Of a stretch of DNA of 9,030 nt, positions 1 through 5,735 are shown in pieces. The DNA is taken from the NCBI GenBank assembly GCA_031270565.1, contig JAISXJ010000166.1, positions 1-9,030 of the forward strand. The letters run 5' to 3'. Under the pieces are notes generated by a model, which was not told the DNA's origin, ran no database searches, and was given only the letters and a program-made list of their open reading frames with translations. Each line of letters starts with the position of its first letter. The first letter of the stretch is position 1. This DNA comes from Prevotellaceae bacterium (GTDB lineage Bacteria; Bacteroidota; Bacteroidia; Bacteroidales; Paludibacteraceae). The position numbers and the translations under genes are program-made.

Positions 1-1429
1 CGGTATTCAGAATGAGAGAAACTTTGCTTGCCTCCCGAACCTTGACAGCCAGATTGTCTGCAACGCGCAGTGTATCGGGAGTTGTCAGGCGGCTTGCATT
101 CCTGACGGAAATAGCACGAATCTCAGGCATGGAAACGTACACGTGAACGTATTTCCGGTGTTTAAAATCATCACTTTTTATATGAAGCACGCTGTCTTTC
201 ACGTAAACTTTTACAGCGCTCAGGTCTTTTTCTCTTGCCGAAACCTCCACGCGCGTGGAGTCGGTTTGTGCAAGCGTTACGTCAACAGCATCCGTTACAT
301 AAATGGAATGAAAGCCGGTACAGGAACGTGTCTCGGCAGTTTTGACGTAATGGTCGTTGAAAGTAGAAAGTTCCATATAGCTTTGAACATCTACGCCCCC
401 CCAAAAGAACATCCTGATACCAACAATCAGCAGCGTTACCCAGCTGATAAGCCACAGGATAAGCAGCAGCCAGCCTGCTCTGCGCCCGTTACGCGATACT
501 TTTTTCCCTTTCCACAAACGAATCACAATCCGCGCCATACCGATAATGGGACAGAGTACCAGCAGCAGTGTGGCAATAAGAAGCGCTATCAGTTCGGAAA
601 CCGGCAATGTTTCAACCGGCACGGAGAGGTGTCCAAAGTGTAATGTATCCATCCATATCAGTTCGGGAATACCGATTAAAGCGCCTGTTAATGCCATAAA
701 TACGGCAAAAACCACCGCTATAAGCGTGCAACAGAAAAAAACGCCGATAATGATAAAGCCCACTTTGGCTATTGTGCGCATAACTCTTAAAAGGCTGTTT
801 CCTATTTCACCGGCAGATTCTTTAAAGGCTTCGGATTCCATATAATTCTTAATATTTTCAATGGTGGCGTCTATACCTCTCATTTCGAGTTTCTGAGCGG
901 CAGTGCAGGCGTTTGGCGTTACAATCCATATAATGATATAGAGTGTAATGAGCCATCCCTGACTTGCTAAAAGCAACAGCGCAAAAATAATGCGCACAAC
1001 GGCTGTATCCCACCCGAAATAGGCGGCAATACCGGCGCAGACGCCACCTATCAGCGCATTGTCAGTGTTGCGATAGAAGCGTCTGTGTGTACGTTTGCCC
1101 TCCTCAGTATTTTTGGAAGTTTCTTTGGATGTTGCGTTGGACGTATTAGACGTATCGGCAGGCTCACTGTCGCGGTCAAATTCGTTGGGATGCCCTAAAA
1201 CAGCGATTATCTCCTCGACATCGCCAATTTCCACAACGGTTTTGTTGCCACGCAGTTTTTCGGTAAACAACTCTGCAATACGTGCTTCAATGTCGCGCAT
1301 AATCTCTTTTTCATCTTCTGAGAAAAAATGTTTGCTGATTTCGTCCAGATAGTTTTGCAGATTCTGGCAAGCATCTTCATCAATATGGAAGACGATACCA
1401 CTTAAGTTGACAGTTACGGTCTTTTTCAT
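1..1429 (-). CDS. PspC-domain and adhesin-head (DUF2807/GIN) membrane protein, 3' end off window
   Basis: Frame read from ATG at 1429 to the left edge without a stop: 476 residues, C-terminus missing. Residues 1-95 (starting MKKTVTVNLSGIVFHIDEDA, then an acidic helix with DIEARIAELF) match the cytoplasmic N-terminal region common to Bacteroidota PspC proteins. The PspC domain is at about 116-175, with the signature GGVCAGIAAYFGWD and a membrane helix at about 146-171. Further hydrophobic segments lie near 224-250, 279-300 and 318-340. From about 365 a beta-rich, repetitive region begins (HSIYVTDAVDVTLAQ, then VHVYVSMPEIRAISVRNASRL), which fits the DUF2807 'head GIN' putative adhesin domain on the far side of the membrane. 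PspC proteins are linked to phage-shock-type membrane stress, but the role of this fusion is inferred. It follows the PadR gene by 13 nt, so the two are almost certainly one operon. Confidence 0.9.
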   Translation of the reverse strand, partial: MKKTVTVNLSGIVFHIDEDACQNLQNYLDEISKHFFSEDEKEIMRDIEARIAELFTEKLRGNKTVVEIGDVEEIIAVLGHPNEFDRDSEPADTSNTSNATSKETSKNTEEGKRTHRRFYRNTDNALIGGVCAGIAAYFGWDTAVVRIIFALLLLASQGWLITLYIIIWIVTPNACTAAQKLEMRGIDATIENIKNYMESEAFKESAGEIGNSLLRVMRTIAKVGFIIIGVFFCCTLIAVVFAVFMALTGALIGIPELIWMDTLHFGHLSVPVETLPVSELIALLIATLLLVLCPIIGMARIVIRLWKGKKVSRNGRRAGWLLLILWLISWVTLLIVGIRMFFWGGVDVQSYMELSTFNDHYVKTAETRSCTGFHSIYVTDAVDVTLAQTDSTRVEVSAREKDLSAVKVYVKDSVLHIKSDDFKHRKYVHVYVSMPEIRAISVRNASRLTTPDTLRVADNLAVKVREASKVSLILNT

Positions 1430-1442
1430 AAATCCGGTAAAT

Positions 1443-1802
1443 TTAGTTGTATAAGTTACTTTCTGATGATAATTCTTCTTTTATGACATCAATGCCATGT
1501 CTGATTTCCTGCCATGCCTCTTCGAGATCATACAAAAAGAGACGTCCACGCTCGGTGAGTTCATAATATTTTCGTGGGGGTCCCTGATTGGATTCTGCCC
1601 AACTGTAATCCAACAAGCCATTGTTTTTCAGCCGTGTTAGCAATGGATAGAGCGTACCTTCCATAACAATTAGATGTCCTTTTTTTAGATTGCGTATGAT
1701 GTCGGGCGCATACGATGCTTCTTTGCTTATGATAAGTAATATGCAATACTCCAAGAACCCTTTACGCATTTGCGCTTTAATATTTTCCGTGTGAATAGCC
1801 AT
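1443..1802 (-). CDS. PadR-family transcriptional regulator
   Basis: 119 residues from ATG at 1802 (MAIHTENIKAQMRKGFLEYC). The PadR winged-helix domain fills almost the whole protein: 'RKGFLEYCILLIIS' helix 1, 'APDIIRNLKK' helix 2, then 'VMEGTLYPLLTRLKNNGLL' (the PadR recognition helix with the family motif xGTLYPxLxRLxxxGL), and the wing 'PPRKYYELTERGR'. The C-terminal helix 'LYDLEEAWQEIRHGIDVIKEEL' would be the short dimerisation helix of a subfamily-2 PadR. The frame opens 14 codons earlier (ATG at 1844), but homologues normally begin just before the MRKG segment, so the shorter start is chosen. It is the first gene of a two-gene operon with the PspC protein. PadR regulators usually repress their own operon, and a dyad at 1963-1981 in the promoter is a candidate operator. 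The inducer is unknown. Confidence 0.93.
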   Translation of the reverse strand: MAIHTENIKAQMRKGFLEYCILLIISKEASYAPDIIRNLKKGHLIVMEGTLYPLLTRLKNNGLLDYSWAESNQGPPRKYYELTERGRLFLYDLEEAWQEIRHGIDVIKEELSSESNLYN

Positions 1803-1941
1803 AGAATGATTGAATAAATTTAGTCGTTTTGCGCAACTCGGCATAGCTAAAACAAGTTTCTATTTCTGCTCTCGCTGCTTAAAACGATGGTTTAATGGTG
1901 AATCCTGTATTTTCCCGTTTATGATTGTCTGTTTGCTGGTG

Positions 1942-1973
1942 CAAAGATAAATGTTTTTATAATACTATGCAAT
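1942..1973 (-). promoter_or_regulatory. Bacteroidota-type promoter for the padR-pspC operon
   Basis: On the minus strand TATCTTTG (1949-1942) fits the phylum's TAnnTTTG -7 box, and ATTG (1973-1970) lies 20 nt upstream in place of the -33 TTTG/TTG element. Transcription would start near 1935, giving a leader of about 130 nt before the PadR ATG at 1802. Apart from this promoter, its dyads and the hairpins listed separately, I see nothing in the gene-free stretch 1803-2177. Confidence 0.7.
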
Positions 1974-1981
1974 ACACAGTA
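1963..1981. promoter_or_regulatory. Candidate PadR operator (imperfect 19-bp dyad)
   Basis: The minus strand reads TACTGTGTATTGCATAGTA. It is symmetric at 14 of 18 positions around a central base, with perfect outer TACT/AGTA arms. It covers the -33 element and part of the spacer of the padR promoter, where a bound repressor would block RNA polymerase. PadR proteins bind dyads of about this size. Assignment to this PadR is inference from position. Confidence 0.45.
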
Positions 1982-2022
1982 CAATATTTTATTGTTTTTT
2001 AACGATTAATGCCAGAAAGCGC

Positions 2023-2041
2023 GAATTAATCGGATTAATTC
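2023..2041. promoter_or_regulatory. Perfect 19-bp palindrome, possible regulator site
   Basis: GAATTAATC and GATTAATTC flank a single central G, a perfect inverted repeat with 9-bp arms. Related GATTAA words occur at 2004-2009 and 2046-2051. The site lies about 95 bp upstream of the predicted padR transcription start and outside the terminator of the neighbouring gene, which suits an activator or second-regulator site. The cognate protein is unknown. Confidence 0.4.
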
Positions 2042-2063
2042 AAAGGATTAAAATCTTGACAGC

Positions 2064-2080
2064 CGGACGTGAAACGTCCG
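2064..2080. repeat. Perfect hairpin with 7-bp stem
   Basis: CGGACGT and ACGTCCG flank a 3-nt loop (GAA on the plus strand). It lies just beyond the T-run of the minus-strand terminator at 2081-2120. It has no T-run of its own on the correct side in either direction, so it is not a stand-alone intrinsic terminator. It may be a backup RNA structure or a protein-binding dyad. Confidence 0.4.
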
Positions 2081-2120
2081 AAAAAAACGGAACATCACCG
2101 CGCTAAGCGGCAATATTCCG
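2081..2120 (-). terminator. Intrinsic terminator of the endonuclease/phosphatase-like gene
   Basis: Read on the minus strand, 2120-2088 forms a 14-bp stem (arms CGGAATATTGCCGC and GCGGTGATGTTCCG) with loop TTAGC, followed by seven T residues (2087-2081). Three of the pairs are G-U and form only in the minus-strand RNA, so the orientation is clear. It lies 57 nt past the stop codon at 2178. Confidence 0.85.
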
Positions 2121-2177
2121 AAATATTTTATTAAAAGTGAGTTATTGAAGTGTAGAGCGTAGTATGCCGACGTAACG

Positions 2178-3197
2178 TTATTCCTCTTTAAGCAGCCATA
2201 TCAAACTTGGAAAATGGTCGCTGTAACCGTTGAGCCATACGCCGCCTGCATGAGTGCGCAACGGATAACCCTTGTATTTTCCGGAACTTGCCTTCAGAAA
2301 ATCCTTGTTAAAAATTTCTGATTTGACATATTTAAGCGTTGCAAAATCACCTTTGGTTTTTGGCAAAAGTTCATAGCTGACCATCACCTGATCGAACAGA
2401 TTCCACTGATCATTGTATCCTAACGAACCGATACCTTTTTTATAAAGGATATAACAAGGGTTATAGAGATGTTGCGGTTTCATATCGCTTTTTTCGTTTT
2501 TTGCGCCAAGATGAATCACTACGCTGGCGTTAACGGGGTCATCGTTCAGGTCGCCCATCACAATGATTTTAGCATTCGTATCTGCGGAAAAGAGCGAATC
2601 TACAATGGCTCTGGTAGTCAGAGCGGCATCGCGACGACGTGGATTTGAACGGTTTTCACCGCCTCCACGCGAGGGCCAGTGCAGAACAATAACGTGTATC
2701 TCTTCACCAGCTAAACGTCCCGTAACCACCAGTTGGTCTCGCGAAATAAAGTCCGGAATAGTTGTTCGGATACGGTATGACGCCGTGTTCGTAACAGTGA
2801 AAACGGCTGGGTCATAAAACAGTCCGACATCTACGCCACGCAGGTCGGGACTGTCATAATGTACCACTTTCAAGTTACGCTCTTTGATGGCAGGTTGCGC
2901 CGCCAAATCTTCCAAAACCTGACGATTTTCAATCTCGGAAACGCCTAAAATGGCTAATTCCTCCGGCATTTTCGAGATAGCGTATGACATACGTTCCAAT
3001 TTATTGGTGTATTTCATGGTGCCCCAACCATTGACAGGAGTGTATTCCTCATCATTGACATCGGGAGAATCAATAGTGTCAAACAAATTTTCAAGATTAT
3101 AAAAGCCTACAACATAGGCTTTCAGATTGTTCTCCTGCGCCGATATCGACAGAACCGACACCAGATAGAGGCTTGCTAAAAAATATCTTGTCTTCAT
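2178..3197 (-). CDS. Secreted endonuclease/exonuclease/phosphatase-family hydrolase
   Basis: 339 residues. Residues 1-20 form a signal peptide (MKTRY, a hydrophobic core, then SISAQ), so the product is exported to the periplasm or beyond. The rest is one EEP-fold domain with its metal and catalytic residues in order: NLENLFD from N34, SEIEN with E88, RGVDVGLFYD at 120-129, LHWPSR with H173, GDLNDDP with D216 and N218, and SDHFP with D327 and H328. Family members are Mg2+-dependent phosphodiesterases or phosphatases acting on nucleic acids, lipids or sugar phosphates; the substrate cannot be read from the sequence. The intact catalytic set argues for an active enzyme. It is transcribed alone, with its own promoter (about 3271-3278) and terminator (2081-2120). 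Confidence 0.93.
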   Translation of the reverse strand: MKTRYFLASLYLVSVLSISAQENNLKAYVVGFYNLENLFDTIDSPDVNDEEYTPVNGWGTMKYTNKLERMSYAISKMPEELAILGVSEIENRQVLEDLAAQPAIKERNLKVVHYDSPDLRGVDVGLFYDPAVFTVTNTASYRIRTTIPDFISRDQLVVTGRLAGEEIHVIVLHWPSRGGGENRSNPRRRDAALTTRAIVDSLFSADTNAKIIVMGDLNDDPVNASVVIHLGAKNEKSDMKPQHLYNPCYILYKKGIGSLGYNDQWNLFDQVMVSYELLPKTKGDFATLKYVKSEIFNKDFLKASSGKYKGYPLRTHAGGVWLNGYSDHFPSLIWLLKEE

Positions 3198-3270
3198 AGG
3201 GGAAAAGGGTGTTAATGATTATTCTTAAAAACAATTTATGCGTATCACCGAAAATGATGAAATCGAAGTG

Positions 3271-3278
3271 CAAAGATA
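3271..3278 (-). promoter_or_regulatory. -7 box for the exported EEP-family gene
   Basis: The minus strand reads TATCTTTG followed by CAC, the same extended -7 box as the padR promoter. Twenty nt upstream the -33 position reads ATTCG, a weak match. The predicted start near 3264 leaves a leader of about 65 nt before the ATG at 3197. Confidence 0.6.
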
Positions 3279-3447
3279 CACTTTTTTTAGTGAATAACGA
3301 ATGGTGAATAATTTTTTTTAGAGTTTAGAGTTTAGTAAATTGGCTACGCCGAACGTTGTTTCGTGTATTTGTGGCTAAATTATTTTTGAAACAGCTCCAT
3401 TTTTCACAGGATTAACAGGATGCTCAAGATAATGATTTTTTCTTTTT

Positions 3448-3528
3448 GAACACTGATAACACAGATTAGACACGATTTTCACAGATAGAAATCTGCGTTT
3501 TTCTGTTAAATCTGTGTCATCTGTGTTC
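3448..3528. repeat. 81-nt imperfect inverted repeat
   Basis: The outer arms start and end with GAACAC/GTGTTC, contain the exactly matched ACACAGATT/AATCTGTGT, and close on CAGAT-agaa-ATCTG (3482-3495). Arms are about 39 nt with scattered mismatches. Either strand could fold into a long hairpin. There is no T-run directly after it, so it is not an ordinary terminator. It resembles degenerate 'cacagatt' intergenic repeats. Confidence 0.6.
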
Positions 3529-3548
3529 TGTTTTTCTTTTGATATTTA

Positions 3549-3562
3549 TGCCCTAACGGGCA
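3549..3562. repeat. Small perfect hairpin TGCCC-TAAC-GGGCA
   Basis: Stem of 5 bp with loop TAAC, followed on the plus strand by six A residues (3563-3568). In a minus-strand transcript the T-run would precede the stem, so it does not look like a terminator either way. It is part of the repeat mosaic. Confidence 0.45.
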
Positions 3563-3583
3563 AAAAACTACACTCTACACTCT

Positions 3584-3604
3584 GAAAACTGAAAACTGAA
3601 AACT
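3584..3604. repeat. Three tandem GAAAACT units
   Basis: Exact 7-nt units at 3584-3590, 3591-3597 and 3598-3604, flanked by related words such as CTACACT and CTACAAA. The stretch ends about 35 bp before the response-regulator -7 box. It is too short and spacer-free to be a CRISPR array. Confidence 0.6.
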
Positions 3605-3640
3605 ACACTCTAAACTCTACAAACTACAAACTAAAAGAAC

Positions 3641-3648
3641 TACCTTTG
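3641..3648 (+). promoter_or_regulatory. -7 box for the two-component operon
   Basis: TACCTTTG followed by CAC matches TAnnTTTG. No TTG is seen at the -33 position, where the sequence is the repeat-like AAACTAC, so the promoter may be weak or activator-dependent. The predicted start near 3655 gives a leader of only about 17 nt before the ATG at 3672. Confidence 0.55.
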
Positions 3649-3671
3649 CACATCTAAAAAAATAGCCAACA

Positions 3672-4358
3672 ATGAACAGTAACCGTATTTTAGTAGTCGA
3701 TGATGAAGATGATTTGTGCGAAATTCTTCAATTTAATCTTGAAATGGAAGGTTATATCGTAGATGTAGCTCATTCGGCAGAAGAGGCGCTTGCTCGCGAC
3801 CTCTCTGTCTATGATTTACTGTTGCTTGATGTGATGATGGGAGATGTATCGGGGTTTAAAATGGCGCGTATGCTGAAAGAAAAAACCGCTACTGCTGACA
3901 TCCCGATCATGTTTCTCACCGCACGCGACACTGAAAATGATATGCTCACAGGCTTCAATCTCGGCGCGGATGATTACATTACAAAACCGTTTTCCATTCG
4001 TCAGGTAGTGGCGCGGGTTAAGGCTGTTACACGACGGACAATCGCCCTTACCCGTACAGAAACAAACGAGCAGCCGCTGGTGTATGAAACTCTGCAACTT
4101 TTTGTACACGGAAAAAAAGTCGTGGTTGACGGTGAGGAAGTGTCGTGCACCAAAAAGGAGTTTGAAATTCTCAAACTTCTTCTTGAACATCGCAATCGGG
4201 TTTTTACGCGGGAAGAGATACTGACGCGCATCTGGTCTGACGAGGTGATAGTGCTCGACCGTACCGTGGATGTCAATATCACCCGTTTGCGCAAAAAAGT
4301 GGGACGGTATGGCAAAAATATTGTTACACGTCTGGGATACGGATATTCCTTTGAATAA
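3672..4358 (+). CDS. OmpR/PhoB-family response regulator
   Basis: 228 residues, full length for the family. The receiver domain (5-120) has the acidic pocket D10-D11-E12, the phosphate acceptor D53 (LLLLDVMM), switch residue T83 (FLTARD) and K105 in DYITKPF. The C-terminal winged-helix DNA-binding domain (about 137-228) shows EEVSCTKKEFEILKLLLEH, the recognition region DRTVDVNITRLRKKVG and the final hairpin VTRLGYGYSFE. It should be a cytoplasmic transcription factor activated by phosphotransfer from the histidine kinase encoded 23 nt downstream. Order regulator-kinase and tight spacing indicate one transcript. Target genes cannot be told from the window; the propeller lipoprotein downstream is a possibility only by position. 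Confidence 0.95.
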   Translation: MNSNRILVVDDEDDLCEILQFNLEMEGYIVDVAHSAEEALARDLSVYDLLLLDVMMGDVSGFKMARMLKEKTATADIPIMFLTARDTENDMLTGFNLGADDYITKPFSIRQVVARVKAVTRRTIALTRTETNEQPLVYETLQLFVHGKKVVVDGEEVSCTKKEFEILKLLLEHRNRVFTREEILTRIWSDEVIVLDRTVDVNITRLRKKVGRYGKNIVTRLGYGYSFE

Positions 4359-4381
4359 GGAAATCCATAGATTTTGTGGTT

Positions 4382-5635
4382 ATGAGTATCAACCGTTTTT
4401 TCTTTTTCTACTTTTTCCTCGTCTTTTTTGCGCTGATAGCGTTAATAACGTTTTTCCTGTATCGACATGAAAAAAATTATCGCGCCGAACTATTTGATGC
4501 ACAACTGACTTTTTGCAATACATTAATTCATAATTTTCTGCAACAGGAGCCACATTCGTGGGATGAGGTACACTATTTCGTAACGCTTTTGCCGGAGCAG
4601 GCAGTACGCATATCGGTGATTGACACGCTTGGAGAGGTGATTTTCGATTCCGCCCTGCCTGACCGAACCGTCGAAAATCATCTTACACGTCCCGAAATTG
4701 CCATGTTGGAAGTAGAGCCTGTAGGCAAACATATTCGTCAGTCAATATCCACAAGCACAAACTATTACTATGTAGCGCAACGATTCCCAAACTATTATAT
4801 TCGCTCAGCGCTACCTTACGATGTCAGCCTGCGCAAAGCGCTGAGAACAAACCTGTCGTTCCTCTACTTTATGGGAGGCATACAGCTTTTGGCGATGCTG
4901 TTACTCTATTTTATTTCCAAACATTTCTCAAAAACAGTGGCACAAAACGAGACGCGCCTCAAGCGACAGCTCACGCAAAACATTTCTCACGAACTCAAAA
5001 CCCCCGTTACCGGTATTCTTGGATTTATGGAGAGTATCCTCGAAAATCCGGCGATGGCTGAAGATCGGAAACATTTTTTTGTCGAACGGTCGTACCAGCA
5101 GGCACAACGTTTGCAGTCGCTTTTGCAGGATATTTCCATTCTCAACAAGCTCGACGAAGCCTCGCACCTGTATGAAAAACAGCCATGTAACCTGATTGAC
5201 ATTATTAATGACGTTTTCGACGATGTGCATCTGCAAATCGAACAGAAACAGGCACAGGTAGTGTTACAGTTGCCCGCCGATATGCCGATTGTCGGCAACA
5301 AGCTACTGCTTTATTCCATTTTCAGGAATCTGGTGGATAATGCTCTGGCGTATGGCGGGGAGGGAGTAACAATTACTATCATCAGTCATCGCAATGACGG
5401 TTTCTACTATCACTTTTCATTCAGTGATAACGGCGCCGGCGTTTCGGAGAAGCATATCGGACACCTTTTCGAGCGCTTCTACCGCGTGGATCTCGGACGT
5501 AGCCGCAAACTCGGCGGCACAGGTCTGGGACTTTCTATTGTTAAAAATGCCGTTCTCTATCATCAGGGGACTATTTTGGTGCGTAACGGCATTGCAGGAG
5601 GATTGAATTTCTCTTTTACCCTGAGGAAAAAATAA
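4382..5635 (+). CDS. Membrane sensor histidine kinase, partner of the upstream regulator
   Basis: 417 residues from ATG at 4382. A GTG two codons upstream (4376) is an alternative start, but ATG is preferred. TM1 at about 4-27 (an unusually Phe-rich stretch), an extracytoplasmic sensor of about 130 residues, then TM2 at about 158-178. There is no HAMP domain: only a short linker (SKHFSKTVAQNETRLKRQL) joins TM2 to the HisKA domain, whose phospho-accepting histidine is H203 in SHELKTP. The HATPase_c domain has the N box (FRNLVDNA, about 314-321), G1 box DNGAG (349-353), F box FERFYR (363-368) and G2 box GGTGLGLSIV (378-387), so it should be catalytically complete. The sensor domain carries no motif I recognise, so the stimulus is unknown. 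Confidence 0.95.
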   Translation: MSINRFFFFYFFLVFFALIALITFFLYRHEKNYRAELFDAQLTFCNTLIHNFLQQEPHSWDEVHYFVTLLPEQAVRISVIDTLGEVIFDSALPDRTVENHLTRPEIAMLEVEPVGKHIRQSISTSTNYYYVAQRFPNYYIRSALPYDVSLRKALRTNLSFLYFMGGIQLLAMLLLYFISKHFSKTVAQNETRLKRQLTQNISHELKTPVTGILGFMESILENPAMAEDRKHFFVERSYQQAQRLQSLLQDISILNKLDEASHLYEKQPCNLIDIINDVFDDVHLQIEQKQAQVVLQLPADMPIVGNKLLLYSIFRNLVDNALAYGGEGVTITIISHRNDGFYYHFSFSDNGAGVSEKHIGHLFERFYRVDLGRSRKLGGTGLGLSIVKNAVLYHQGTILVRNGIAGGLNFSFTLRKK

Positions 5636-5735
5636 AGTTATCACGCACTAATGCCCCTAACAGGATTTTATATTTAGAAGCCCCCTTTAGTTTATACCTT
5701 GAATTTATTTTTATTTTAACAACAAATACAGTATT

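Larger units (their letters stand above)
3319..3619. repeat. Intergenic repeat mosaic bounded by 13-bp inverted repeats
   Basis: TAGAGTTTAGAGT at 3319-3331 is matched by its exact reverse complement at 3607-3619. Between them lie ACAGGAT twice (3406-3412, 3415-3421), an 81-nt imperfect inverted repeat (3448-3528), a small hairpin (3549-3562) and three tandem GAAAACT units (3584-3604). No credible reading frame is present. The block fills most of the 474-bp gap between the divergent endonuclease and response-regulator genes. Similar low-complexity intergenic words are, as I recall, common in Bacteroidota genomes. Mobility or function is not shown. Confidence 0.6.

Noticed and set aside
396..402. 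C7 homopolymer inside the PspC gene as a phase-variation tract
   Set aside because: The frame is intact through it (encoding Trp-Gly-Gly), the tract is short, and nothing else suggests phase variation.
143..1352. Plus-strand open frames at 143-643, 546-845 and 1095-1352
   Set aside because: They are antisense to a continuous 476-residue PspC/adhesin-head frame with clear domains; their translations show no family features.
1803..1844. Longer PadR start at 1844
   Set aside because: The 14 extra residues are not PadR-like, and the family normally begins just before the MRKG segment.
3549..3568. TGCCC-TAAC-GGGCA hairpin as an intrinsic terminator
   Set aside because: The adjoining A-run puts any T-run upstream of the stem in the minus-strand RNA, and no gene ends there on either strand.
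3584..3640. Short repeats as a CRISPR array
   Set aside because: Units are 7 nt, directly tandem, without spacers, and there are no cas genes.
3816..5301. Minus-strand open frames within the two-component genes
   Set aside because: They are shadows of the regulator and kinase frames, which carry complete catalytic motifs.
5636..5735. Cobalamin riboswitch or clear promoter upstream of the propeller lipoprotein gene
   Set aside because: The 100-bp gap is too short for a cobalamin riboswitch and shows no B12-box-like sequence; TACCTTGA near 5695 is only a partial match to the -7 consensus.
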